Source: Clostridium_I sp047718555
GTDB lineage: Bacteria; Bacillota; Clostridia; Clostridiales; Clostridiaceae
Direction: 5' to 3'
Assembly: GCF_047718555.1 (NCBI RefSeq)
Contig: NZ_JBDNRK010000012.1
Coordinates: forward strand, 1 to 64,000
Length of the DNA: 64,000 nt
Both the position numbers and the translations under genes were made by a program. Numbering within the stretch: the first letter of the stretch is position 1; each line of letters starts with the position of its first letter. Shown here one piece after another: positions 7,998 to 16,170 of this stretch. A model generated the notes under the pieces. It was not told the origin of the DNA and did not search any database. It was given only the letters and a program-made list of their open reading frames with translations.

Positions 7998-9071
7998 ATG
8001 GATTATGATAAATATTTATATTATATTTGGTTAACAGGAATAAGAGGCGTAGGGTCAATTATAAGTAAAATGCTTCTGAATGAATTAAAAACACCAGAAA
8101 AAATATATAATTCAAAATTAGAAGAATTACTTCAAATAAGAGGAATAGGAAAAGAGACAGCTAAAAGTATACTGCAATCAAAAGATCTCAGTAAAGCTAA
8201 GAATATATTAAAAATATGCAAAAGTAAAAATATAAATATAACTGTTATAGATGATGATGTTTTTCCTGAGAGTATCAAAAATTGTAAAGATAGTCCTATA
8301 TTATTTTACTATAGGGGAGTTTTACGTAAAGATTTAATGGGGGTAGCTATAGTAGGAGCAAGACGATGTACTGAATATGCCAAAAAAGCAGCAGTTGAGG
8401 CGGCAGATTTTTTAGCAAAGGAAGACATAGCTGTTATTAGTGGTTTGGCAAAGGGTATAGATAGCTATGCACACACATCTTGTTTAAAAGCTTGCGGGTT
8501 TACAGTTGCCGTTTTAGGTTGTGGTGTTGATATTTGCTATCCAAGAGAACATAATGAACTTATGAACAAAATCATTGAAAAAGGATTAGTAATATCAGAA
8601 TATTCACCTAGTACACCTCCAAGACCAGAATATTTTCCTAAAAGAAATAGAATTATATCAGCATTATCTAATAAGGTTTTAATTGCAGAAGCAGGAGAAA
8701 AAAGTGGAGCGCTGATAACGGCAGAGCATGCAAAGAGATATAATAAGGAAGTATATGTAGTCCCAGGAGAAATATATTCAAAATCATTCCACGGTTCAAA
8801 TGGCCTGATCAGTAAAGGAGCAAGAATATACCTATCTCCCCAGCAATTATTAGACAAAGAGATTTTTGCTAATAAAAAAACTATAATGAATACTACAGAA
8901 AATAATCTAGAAAAAGAAATAGTAAAAATATTAGAAGAGAGAGAATTAACAATAGATGAAATAAGTGTAAAATTAAGCATAGATAGATGCAAGCTAGTTG
9001 AAATATTATTTTTACTTGAAATTGGTGGTAAATTAAAAAATATCAATGGAAAATACATAATTGTTGATTAA
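7998..9071 (+). CDS. dprA: DNA processing protein DprA
   Basis: This protein has 357 residues. An N-terminal helix-hairpin-helix region (LQIRGIGKETAKSIL) precedes the Rossmann-like DprA core with VGARRCTEYA, SGLAKGIDSYAH, LGCGVDICYP, FPKRNRIIS and EKSGALITAEHA, and a C-terminal winged helix (about 300-357). DprA loads RecA on incoming single-stranded DNA during transformation. ATG 7998 is preferred to TTG 7980, which would overlap the end of yifB. The typical clostridial next gene, topA, is absent; a non-coding repeat-like stretch and phage-type regulator genes follow instead, suggesting a rearrangement or insertion directly after dprA. Confidence 0.92.
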   Translation: MDYDKYLYYIWLTGIRGVGSIISKMLLNELKTPEKIYNSKLEELLQIRGIGKETAKSILQSKDLSKAKNILKICKSKNINITVIDDDVFPESIKNCKDSPILFYYRGVLRKDLMGVAIVGARRCTEYAKKAAVEAADFLAKEDIAVISGLAKGIDSYAHTSCLKACGFTVAVLGCGVDICYPREHNELMNKIIEKGLVISEYSPSTPPRPEYFPKRNRIISALSNKVLIAEAGEKSGALITAEHAKRYNKEVYVVPGEIYSKSFHGSNGLISKGARIYLSPQQLLDKEIFANKKTIMNTTENNLEKEIVKILEERELTIDEISVKLSIDRCKLVEILFLLEIGGKLKNINGKYIIVD

Positions 9072-9119
9072 CACTTTGTTTTATCCTACTTTTTGCACTT
9101 TATTTTCTCAAAGGAAATG

Positions 9120-9375
9120 ATATAGCAAGTTCGGGTAAACCCTCACTAAGGGGCCAGTCTGTGCACCAAGCAAAGGGCACAATGTATAGCAGGTGGGAAG
9201 CCTGAATGGTAAAGTTTAACTAACAGTCATTAGCTTTTAAAAAGCTTTCAAAATTTATATAAATTTATTAACTTATGTAATTACCACCCACTTGCCCTGT
9301 AACATAACTTAAATCATAATATGAAAATTATACGTAGGTAGGTGGAAGTTCTACAGGCTGAAAATATATAGATTT
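9120..9375. other. Non-coding stretch with possible RNA structure
   Basis: No convincing gene lies between dprA and the XRE gene. The segment is richer in G and C than its surroundings and contains short pairable blocks, for example GCAGGTGGG near 9190 with CCCACTTGC near 9288. The motif at 9126-9155 recurs at 44743-44772 and, less exactly, at 3819-3852. I do not recognise the RNA family. It could be the end of a degenerate IS or a structured RNA. Confidence 0.4.
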
Positions 9376-9385
9376 GCAATTGTCT

Positions 9386-9655
9386 TTATGAAAAACATAA
9401 AATAAGCATAATTGTACTTTTTATAAGTATATCTGAAAATAGGCCTTCCACCTTAACTTTAAAAGCTTTTGCTATGATCTTTTGAGATGACTTTCTTGGA
9501 GTGTTTACTCCATTTTCCCAGCTCCAATATGTTTTATGATGGGTTGCGCATCTTTCTGCGGCTTCTTTTTGTGTCCACTTTTTATGTATTCTCAAAAGCC
9601 TTATTTTTTCATTCCAACTGGAATTAATTAAATTTTCATTAAATAATCTATACAT
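9386..9655 (-). CDS. Small XRE-family DNA-binding protein
   Basis: This 89-residue protein contains a classic XRE/Cro helix-turn-helix: IRLLRIHKKWTQKEAAERCA, then WSWENGVNTPRKSSQKIIAKAF (in two parts). Such proteins are phage or mobile-element repressors and toxin-antitoxin regulators. AAAGGATG lies just before the ATG. The C-terminal hydrophobic tail (IKSTIMLILCFS) looks like read-through of non-conserved sequence, so the protein may be slightly extended or damaged at its end. A broken sigma-like gene lies directly upstream on the same strand, so the two may be leftovers of a prophage or integrative element. Confidence 0.7.
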   Translation of the reverse strand: MYRLFNENLINSSWNEKIRLLRIHKKWTQKEAAERCATHHKTYWSWENGVNTPRKSSQKIIAKAFKVKVEGLFSDILIKSTIMLILCFS

Positions 9656-9687
9656 AGGATCATCCTTTCATTCTTTATTTAAATGTC

Positions 9688-9885
9688 TATTTACTAATAG
9701 CATCTCTTAGTTTAATTAAAGCTTTTCTCTTTATTTCAACAGCTTGTCTATAATTAATATCGTAGGTGGAAACTACTTCCTTTAGAGTTTTATTTTAGAG
9801 GTATACTTCGGAAATTGTATTTTATTCCTCCTCAGGAAAGCTGCTTAAGATTTTTATAACTATTTTTGTTTCATCATGGGCAATT
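9688..9885 (-). pseudogene. Broken sigma-70-like/phage regulator gene
   Basis: The minus strand reads HDETKIVIKILSSFPEEE, stop, NTISEVYL, stop, NKTLKEVVSTYDINYRQAVE and IKRKALIKLRDAISK, then TAG at 9688-9690. The last part is a sigma-region-4-like helix-turn-helix (LKEVVSTYDINYRQAVEIKRKAL pattern, described here in pieces). Two in-frame TAA codons interrupt it and no start is evident. It is read as a decayed phage- or element-type transcription factor lying next to the XRE gene. Confidence 0.55.
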
Positions 9886-9992
9886 ATGAAATTTAATTAA
9901 AATGATGTAAATTTCATAGTTGCTTTTGAGCATAAGAAATCAGCGATAGTTGGATTCATGAAATTATTGTTATTTTTTACAATGATTATTTA

Positions 9993-11774
9993 TTAATTAA
10001 TCCACCTTCCTGTAAATTGCATTTCAATTAAGCTAGGTAAAACACTACGTATTGCTTGTTTATCAGATTCGCTTATAGTACTTATATCACGACTATATAT
10101 TATATCAAGTTCATGTAATTTATTTAATCCTTTTAATGAATTCACTAGTGAATTTATATCATTTAGTGCAGAATTACCATAACTTAAACTAAGAATCCTT
10201 AAATTATTTATTTCTTTTAATTTATATATATCTGTTAATTTAGAGTCTTCGGCTAAATTAAGATATTGTAAATTAGATAAATTTTTCAATGGATCTATGC
10301 TGTTTAGTTTATAATTACTGCCTAAGTCAAGATATTGTAAATTAGATAAATTTTTTAATGCGTCTACATTAGTTATATTATTACCATTTAAATTAAGGTA
10401 TTGTAAATTTTTTAATTCTTTCAACTCATCTGTGTTACTAATGCTATTTGAAAATGTGATATAACTAGTAGTAGAAGATGCTGATGGATATACCAATGCA
10501 TATCCAAGATACAATTCTGTTAAATTTGATAAGTTACGGATACCGCTAATATCTTTTATGAATTTTCCATCTGCATTTAATACTTTGATGGTTTGAACAT
10601 CGCTTTTATATATGTTACCTGTTGGCTTCTTTAAAGTATCTCTTATAACTTGTTCTAAGTTCTCATCTTTAAAAGTTACTATGGCATTATTATTTACAAG
10701 TATAGTGCAGGTGGCAGTCTTGTTACTTCCATCATTGGCAGTTGCAGTAATTGCTGCAGTTCCAGCACTTATTGCAGTTATTTTTCCAGTAGAAGATACT
10801 GCAGCAACCTTAGGGTTTGAAGATTTCCATGTTACTGTTTTATTTGCTGCATTATCTGGAGATACAGTTGCAGTCAAATTATCTGTGTATCCAACTGTTA
10901 TGGCATCATTAGTTTTATTTAATGTTACTGATCCAGCTTTAATAGATGCTGGATTATTTATAGTTACATTACAAACAGCTGTTTTATTACCATCTGCGGT
11001 AGTGGCAGTAATTGAGGTTTTTCCTGCAGTTACTCCTGTTACTTGTGCTAAATATATGGCCTTGCCAGATGTATTATATGTTTTTACACCTGATACTGTA
11101 GCAACATTAGGATTTGAAGATTTCCATGCTACGGCTTGTTTTAGTGTATCGTTTGGAGATACATTTGCAGACAACACATCATATTTTCCTACTGTTATGG
11201 TGTCATTAGTTTTATTTAATTTTATTGATGGACTGAGAACAGTTATAGTGCAAGATGCTGTTTTGCTGCCGTCAACAGTGGTTGCAGTAATTGTGGCTGT
11301 TCCAGGACCTACTGCTGTTGCCACTACTCCACCATTTGGTATTGTAGCAACCTTAGGATTTGAAGATTCCCACATTAGCCTTTGATTTGAGGCATTGCTT
11401 GGATATATAGTTGCTGATAGTGAAACATATTCTCCTACCACTAAAGTATCTGTAGTTTTGTTTAAAGCTACTGATTCTACTTTAATATTGCTTGGGATGA
11501 TTGTACCAATCTTCTTTGATACAGAGGTCATATCATATAGGTCAATTATTCCATCGCTATTGAGATCATATTTTGCCTGATATTTGTTGCCTGATTTTTT
11601 TACATTATAATTGGATGAGATAATGGCAAGGTCTTTGATATCAATTTTGCCATCATTATTAACATCTAGACTTGCAGTTGCTGGTATTGATGCATATACC
11701 TCTGAATTAGAATTGAAGGCAATACATAAAAAGGTAATGATAGTTAAAAACATAATAATTGTTATCTTTTTCAT
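9993..11774 (-). CDS. Secreted dockerin / Big2 / leucine-rich-repeat protein
   Basis: The 593-residue protein starts with a signal peptide (1 to about 29). A type I dockerin follows directly, with two calcium-loop repeats (DVNNDGKIDIKD and DLNSDGIIDLYD). Three Big2 bacterial Ig-like domains (about 95-360) have the usual V..V.LNKT.DT..VG, W.SSNP.VA and G.A.ITATT pattern. A C-terminal leucine-rich-repeat region (about 365-593) has LRNLSNLTELYLG and repeated NLSNLQYLDLGSN-type strands. GAGAGGG lies 9 nt before the ATG. The dockerin should dock onto cohesins such as those encoded at 30026 and 32168, and the LRR part could be the ligand-binding end. N-terminal placement of the dockerin is less common than C-terminal. 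Confidence 0.85.
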   Translation of the reverse strand: MKKITIIMFLTIITFLCIAFNSNSEVYASIPATASLDVNNDGKIDIKDLAIISSNYNVKKSGNKYQAKYDLNSDGIIDLYDMTSVSKKIGTIIPSNIKVESVALNKTTDTLVVGEYVSLSATIYPSNASNQRLMWESSNPKVATIPNGGVVATAVGPGTATITATTVDGSKTASCTITVLSPSIKLNKTNDTITVGKYDVLSANVSPNDTLKQAVAWKSSNPNVATVSGVKTYNTSGKAIYLAQVTGVTAGKTSITATTADGNKTAVCNVTINNPASIKAGSVTLNKTNDAITVGYTDNLTATVSPDNAANKTVTWKSSNPKVAAVSSTGKITAISAGTAAITATANDGSNKTATCTILVNNNAIVTFKDENLEQVIRDTLKKPTGNIYKSDVQTIKVLNADGKFIKDISGIRNLSNLTELYLGYALVYPSASSTTSYITFSNSISNTDELKELKNLQYLNLNGNNITNVDALKNLSNLQYLDLGSNYKLNSIDPLKNLSNLQYLNLAEDSKLTDIYKLKEINNLRILSLSYGNSALNDINSLVNSLKGLNKLHELDIIYSRDISTISESDKQAIRSVLPSLIEMQFTGRWIN

Positions 11775-12294
11775 TAAATTTTCCCTCTCTTATTAATGGA
11801 GTTTACTGTGTAAAAGTGATATATAATTATTTAACAAATAAAATTTTAAAATTATAAGTTTATTTAAGGAATTATGTGAATTATTTTACAATATGTATAT
11901 AATTATAACAAATTATTTGAATGAAATATTAAATTTAATGAAATTAAAAAATAACTATGTATGTGGATAGCTCAGAAAAAATTAGAAAACAGGATATTGC
12001 AAAAGCTTTAATATATAAGGATTGGAGATGAAAAAAATGTGGAAAAATTAGATATTTAATAGATATTAGCAAGTAAAAATAAAAAAATAAAAAATATATT
12101 GGAAAATATCATAAAAATAATATATAATAAAGAATGTGTATTTATGTAAATAAAAGTGAAATTAAATTGTATTTTACATAATTAAATAATGCCTAAGTAT
12201 ATTTTAAACATTTGGTAAATAAAAGGTATAGAAAATTAATAAAAAAAACTATATAATTTAATTTATATAACTTATGAAAATCGGAGGTTTATTT
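11775..12294. other. Divergent intergenic region with shared upstream box
   Basis: This region of 520 bp separates the dockerin/LRR gene (minus) from the exopolysaccharide operon (plus). It is very AT-rich and holds no credible gene. The only clear signal is the 34-bp box at 11882-11915, which recurs upstream of the other N-terminal-dockerin gene. Confidence 0.5.
11882..11915 (-). promoter_or_regulatory. Shared upstream box, copy 1
   Basis: This 34-bp sequence matches 26904-26937 at 33 of 34 positions. Both copies lie upstream of minus-strand genes that begin with a signal peptide and an N-terminal dockerin. On the minus strand it contains TTATAATTATATAC, which could include a -10 box. It may be a common promoter or regulator site, or a relic of gene duplication. 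Confidence 0.5.
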
Positions 12295-12978
12295 ATGAAT
12301 GACGAAAATACTATAGACTTAAGTCAGTTTCTTTATGTATTGAGCAAGAGAAAGTCTATAATAATTACAATCACTTTAGTTGCAGTTATTATATCGGGAA
12401 TACTTAGCTTTTTTATTATGTCTCCTGTATATCAATCTCAGGTAACCGTAATAGTAGGAAAGAAAAATGATACAGCAAATTCTAATACTCAATATACTGA
12501 TGTTATGATGTATCAAAATTTGACAAAAACCTATGCTACTATTGCTACTTCAAAATTAGTTGAGGGAAAGGCGGCAGAAAAGCTCGGAAATGGTATGACT
12601 GCTGATAAATTGGATAAGCTTATTACCGTTACACCAGAAACAGGTACTCAGATAATAGATATAACTGCTCAGGGTGGAACTCCAGAGGAAGCTTTAAATA
12701 GGGTAACAGCTCTTTCAAATGCTTTTGTGGAAGCTTCTCCTACTGTATATAATGCTGGTGAAGTTAATATTATGGATAAGGGAGAGCTTCCAAAGGCACC
12801 AGTTAAACCTAAAAAAACACTTAATATTGCTATAGCATTTTTCTTGGGGCTTATGGTGTCCGTAGGACTATCCTTTCTATTGGAATATATGGACAGTACA
12901 TTAAAAACACCAGAAGATATCAAAAGACATTTAGATCTGCCAGTACTTGGAACTATTCCGGTACATGACGAAATGTAA
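12295..12978 (+). CDS. Wzz/YveK-type chain-length regulator (BY-kinase activator)
   Basis: This 227-residue protein has two membrane segments (about 22-44 and 176-198) flanking an extracytoplasmic Wzz domain, and the proline-rich PKAPVKPKK motif before the second segment. Such proteins set polymer length and activate the cognate tyrosine kinase with their cytoplasmic C-terminus. ATG 12295 is preferred to ATG 12274 because CGGAGGT lies 7 nt upstream. The kinase gene follows after 11 bp. In Firmicutes the membrane adaptor and the kinase are encoded separately, exactly as here. Confidence 0.87.
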   Translation: MNDENTIDLSQFLYVLSKRKSIIITITLVAVIISGILSFFIMSPVYQSQVTVIVGKKNDTANSNTQYTDVMMYQNLTKTYATIATSKLVEGKAAEKLGNGMTADKLDKLITVTPETGTQIIDITAQGGTPEEALNRVTALSNAFVEASPTVYNAGEVNIMDKGELPKAPVKPKKTLNIAIAFFLGLMVSVGLSFLLEYMDSTLKTPEDIKRHLDLPVLGTIPVHDEM

Positions 12979-12989
12979 GGGGGAGCACA

Positions 12990-13685
12990 ATGTTAATAGT
13001 ACAGGATAATCCTAAGTCACCTGTATCAGAGGCATACAGAACACTTAGAACTAATATACAGTTTTCCAGCTTCGATAATGAATTGGATACAATTTTGGTT
13101 ACCAGCTCAGGGCCGGCTGAAGGAAAGTCAACTACTTCTGCTAATTTAGCTCTTTCTATGGCTGAGGTTGGCAAAAAGGTTCTTTTAATAGATTGCGATC
13201 TTAGGAAGCCTTCACTACATAAGAAATTTAATATTTCCAATAATAAAGGACTTTCGAATCTTTTGATTGGTCAGTTTAAATTTGATGAAGTAGCTCAAAA
13301 ATATAATGATAATATGTGCATACTCACATCAGGTACGGTACCTCCTAATCCTTCAGAAATGCTTGCTTCAAAGAAGATGAAACAATTCTTAGAAGAAGCT
13401 AAGAAAATTTTTGATTTTATAATACTTGACACTCCACCAGTAGTGGCAGTAACAGATGCACAGCTTCTTTCGACTATGGTAGGAGGAGTACTTTTAGTAA
13501 TAGCAGCAGGACAGGCAGAAATAGGAGCGGCTGAAAAAGCTAAAGAATTATTACATAATGTTAAGGCCAATATTATAGGAGTTGTACTCAATAAGGCAGA
13601 GGTTACTGGCGGTAAGAAATATGGTTACTATCACTATTATTATGGAGAAGGCGGTAGTAAAAAAAAGGGAAAGAGGGAAAAGTAA
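12990..13685 (+). CDS. Bacterial tyrosine kinase CpsD/CapB/YwqD-type
   Basis: This 231-residue cytoplasmic BY-kinase has Walker A SGPAEGKST, Walker A' VLLIDCDLRKP, Walker B FIILDTPP and a C-terminal tyrosine cluster (YGYYHYYYGEG) that is autophosphorylated in trans. It needs the adaptor encoded just upstream. AAGGGGG precedes the ATG. The stop codon directly abuts the ATG of the phosphatase gene. The trio controls exopolysaccharide export and chain length through cycles of tyrosine phosphorylation. No glycosyltransferase operon follows, so it must act on polysaccharide genes elsewhere. Confidence 0.9.
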   Translation: MLIVQDNPKSPVSEAYRTLRTNIQFSSFDNELDTILVTSSGPAEGKSTTSANLALSMAEVGKKVLLIDCDLRKPSLHKKFNISNNKGLSNLLIGQFKFDEVAQKYNDNMCILTSGTVPPNPSEMLASKKMKQFLEEAKKIFDFIILDTPPVVAVTDAQLLSTMVGGVLLVIAAGQAEIGAAEKAKELLHNVKANIIGVVLNKAEVTGGKKYGYYHYYYGEGGSKKKGKREK

Positions 13686-14456
13686 ATGATAGATATCCAT
13701 TGTCATGTACTGCCGGGCATTGATGATGGTTCTAAAGATATAAATATGAGCCTTGAAATGCTTGGCATTGCAGAAGAAAATAATACTACAAAGATTATAG
13801 CTACTCCTCATTATTATAGAGGAAGCTACGAAAATGAATTTAAAGATGTGTTAGGTTATGTAGAAAATTTTAATGCTGAGATTAAATCTAAAGGAATAAA
13901 TATTGAGGTATTTCCCGGGCAAGAGATTTTTGCAGACAAGTATACCTTAGATGCCTATAGAGACGGGATTATACACTGCCTAAATAATTCAAAATATATG
14001 CTTATTGAATTCCCTATGGATGTACTTCCAGATGATGCTATAGACATCATTTATGAGTTGAAGCTTTTAGGAGTAAAACCCATAGTTGCTCATCCTGAAA
14101 GATATCTATATATTAATGGTAATTTAATGAATATAAATAAGTTTATAGAGGAAGGTTGCCTATTTCAGGTAAATACTTCTAGTATAATAGGGCTTCTTGG
14201 AAGCAGAGTAAAAGAAGCAGCTCTTGGTATTATGGATAATGGCCTTTGTCATTTTATTGCGTCAGATGCTCATTCTATAGGAAAGAGATGTCCAAATTTA
14301 GGCTTAGTAATGAAAGATATAAAGAAAGAATACAGAGAAGTTTATTCTTCTGTTCAAAGAAATGCACAGTGCATTTTAGAAAATGAAGAAATAGATGTTA
14401 GAATGAAAAAAATAGAAAAGAAGAAGGGCTTGTTTTCTTTTTTTCTTAAGAAATAG
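13686..14456 (+). CDS. PHP-family tyrosine phosphatase CpsB/CapC/YwqE
   Basis: This 256-residue manganese-dependent phosphatase of the PHP superfamily shows metal-binding motifs MIDIHCHVLPGIDDGS (1-16), ATPHYYRG, PGQEIF, VAHPERY and ASDAHS. It dephosphorylates the BY-kinase tyrosine cluster. The ATG immediately follows the kinase stop, so translational coupling is likely. A strong terminator overlaps the stop codon and closes the three-gene operon. Confidence 0.9.
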   Translation: MIDIHCHVLPGIDDGSKDINMSLEMLGIAEENNTTKIIATPHYYRGSYENEFKDVLGYVENFNAEIKSKGINIEVFPGQEIFADKYTLDAYRDGIIHCLNNSKYMLIEFPMDVLPDDAIDIIYELKLLGVKPIVAHPERYLYINGNLMNINKFIEEGCLFQVNTSSIIGLLGSRVKEAALGIMDNGLCHFIASDAHSIGKRCPNLGLVMKDIKKEYREVYSSVQRNAQCILENEEIDVRMKKIEKKKGLFSFFLKK

Positions 14457-14485
14457 CAGTGAGATATATCTCACTGCTTTATTTA
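14455..14485 (+). terminator. Rho-independent terminator of the Wzz-kinase-phosphatase operon
   Basis: AGCAGTGAGATATATCTCACTGCT is a perfect hairpin (described in two halves: AGCAGTGAGATA and TATCTCACTGCT). It is followed by a TTTATTTATTT tract. Confidence 0.85.
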
Positions 14486-14724
14486 TTTCCTATGTAGTTG
14501 TTGTAGGTTTGTAAATGAAGTTAAAAGTAGAAATATATGTTTATTATGGACAAATGGGAAGCATTATATATATCTTACTAAATAGTAGAAAAAAAACCAA
14601 ATTTGTTGTAGAATATAAGAGAAATAACTGGAATGGGCTATACATATCACTATATTACAATAAGATGATAATATATATAATATTATGATTAATGCATAAA
14701 TTACTTAAAGAGGATGATGAAAAT

Positions 14725-15087
14725 ATGTATATAAAAAATAGTATTAAATTAGCAGGTTCTATAGGTGGACAGACAGGTTCAGGAAGTGGTTCTATACCAG
14801 GTAGTACTGGCAGAGGAGAACAATCAATACCTAGAAAATCAGCAAACTCTAATAATAGAAATTCAGAATGTATTATACTAGAATCTTTAAATCATAAGGA
14901 TAATATTATACATATACAAAGGCTTAGAGGCTGGAGAGATGATGTTTTATTAAAATCTAAATTTGGTAGTAGGGTAGTAAAAATATATTATTACATAAGC
15001 CCAAAACTTGTGAAATTATCTAAAAGGATTCCAGCTATAAAAATGCCAGTGGCAGTGACATCAATTGCTATATCCAATTTAATATAG
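14725..15087 (+). CDS. Small CFI-box-like protein, first gene of the Hsp70/helicase operon
   Basis: The protein has 120 residues. The first third is Gly/Ser-rich (IGGQTGSGSGSIPGSTGRG). The C-terminal half reads CIILESL, then IQRLRGWRDDVLLKSKFG, RVVKIYYYISPKLVKLSKR and a hydrophobic tail ending in ISNLI. This order (Cys-hydrophobic-Ile, R-x-x-R-D-x-x-L-x-x-S-x-x-G, Y-Y-x-x-S-P) resembles the CFI-box-CTERM domain, whose function is unknown to me. ATG 14725 is chosen over ATG 14692 because AAAGAGGATGA precedes it. It opens an operon of six genes with 9-33 bp gaps. A role as a substrate, sensor or membrane-associated partner of the Hsp70 is only a guess. Confidence 0.65.
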   Translation: MYIKNSIKLAGSIGGQTGSGSGSIPGSTGRGEQSIPRKSANSNNRNSECIILESLNHKDNIIHIQRLRGWRDDVLLKSKFGSRVVKIYYYISPKLVKLSKRIPAIKMPVAVTSIAISNLI

Positions 15088-15105
15088 TACTAGAAAGGAA
15101 TTTTT

Positions 15106-16137
15106 ATGGTGGAAATAGGAAGGCTATTAGAAAATTTAGAATTTTACCTGGAAGAACTTAAAAAGTTTGATTTAAAGGCATTTAAACAAGCTGATTCATT
15201 AGTAAAGAAAACAGATGCATTAAAAGAATATGATTATAATAGTGATAATTTAGAGTATTTATTTGAAATACCATTATTAGAACAACAACAATATTCTTTT
15301 AAAGCTGCAAATAAGTTAAAATTTATAATTACTGCAGGTAACAAGGGCAAAGATATAGTCACAAAAATAAATAAATTAATAGAAGATATAAATGGGGCTA
15401 GGAAACAAAGTATATTAAGTCAATATATGAAAGATGAGGAAAAGTATAATAAAATCAAATGTTTTATAATAAGAAAGCTATATATTTATTATATGAAAGG
15501 TCTAGTTGATTACCTTAAAGAAGTTCCTAATGATGAGATATTTATATTAAACTATAATGTTCAAAAGGAAATTGAGGAAATACAAAAAGATGATAATTGG
15601 TTTTTAGCAAACGGCATAATTAAAGAAGCTATAAATATGAATATAAACAAAGTAATAGAAAATAGAAAAAATGATATAGTTATGTATAAAGATATAAAAA
15701 GTGAAATTCTAGAGGCAATTATAGACTTGGAAATTCAGCTGGATTGGATAAAAATAATAGTTAATTTATATTTAGAAGAATCTATTAGAAAAACAATTTG
15801 CGAGGATGAGCAATTCAATGTAATGTCAAAAAAGATAGATAATATATTAATTGAATTAATTGATTTTTATATGGGAAAAGATGAAAATTTGATTGATAAT
15901 TATTTTAATGAAGAGGATTTGCTTAGAAAAATCTTAATGAAATTAGGATATTTATATAGTGATATTTCTGAAGGAGATATATTAGATTTAAAACTTTGTC
16001 AGACATTAGATATTGATAAAACAGCAGAAATAGAAAAGGATTTTTGTATAAGTAAAGTTTATAAAAAAGGAATAATCTTTAATGATTCTGTAATTAGAAA
16101 GACTCTTGTGAATGTGTATAGATTTGATCCTAATTAG
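15106..16137 (+). CDS. Alpha-helical protein with GrpE-like C-terminal segment
   Basis: The protein has 343 residues and is mostly charged alpha-helix, probably coiled-coil, with no membrane segment. The final 35 residues (FCISKVYKKGIIF, then VIRKTLVNVYR) match the shape of the GrpE beta-domain, where V-x-V-L-x-K-G-Y and V-L-R-P-A-x-V-x-V are conserved. GrpE is the nucleotide-exchange factor of DnaK. An Hsp70 gene begins 33 bp downstream and no separate grpE is in the window, so this is likely a dedicated exchange factor with an enlarged helical N-terminus. The N-terminal 300 residues are not recognised. RBS GAAAGGAATTTTT lies before the ATG. Confidence 0.6.
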   Translation: MVEIGRLLENLEFYLEELKKFDLKAFKQADSLVKKTDALKEYDYNSDNLEYLFEIPLLEQQQYSFKAANKLKFIITAGNKGKDIVTKINKLIEDINGARKQSILSQYMKDEEKYNKIKCFIIRKLYIYYMKGLVDYLKEVPNDEIFILNYNVQKEIEEIQKDDNWFLANGIIKEAINMNINKVIENRKNDIVMYKDIKSEILEAIIDLEIQLDWIKIIVNLYLEESIRKTICEDEQFNVMSKKIDNILIELIDFYMGKDENLIDNYFNEEDLLRKILMKLGYLYSDISEGDILDLKLCQTLDIDKTAEIEKDFCISKVYKKGIIFNDSVIRKTLVNVYRFDPN

Positions 16138-16170
16138 AGGATTTTGTTTAGTTAGAGGAGGCGTGTAATT

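Noticed and set aside
9120..9375. Group I intron or IStron core
   Set aside because: I could not find the conserved P, Q, R and S elements or splice-site context.
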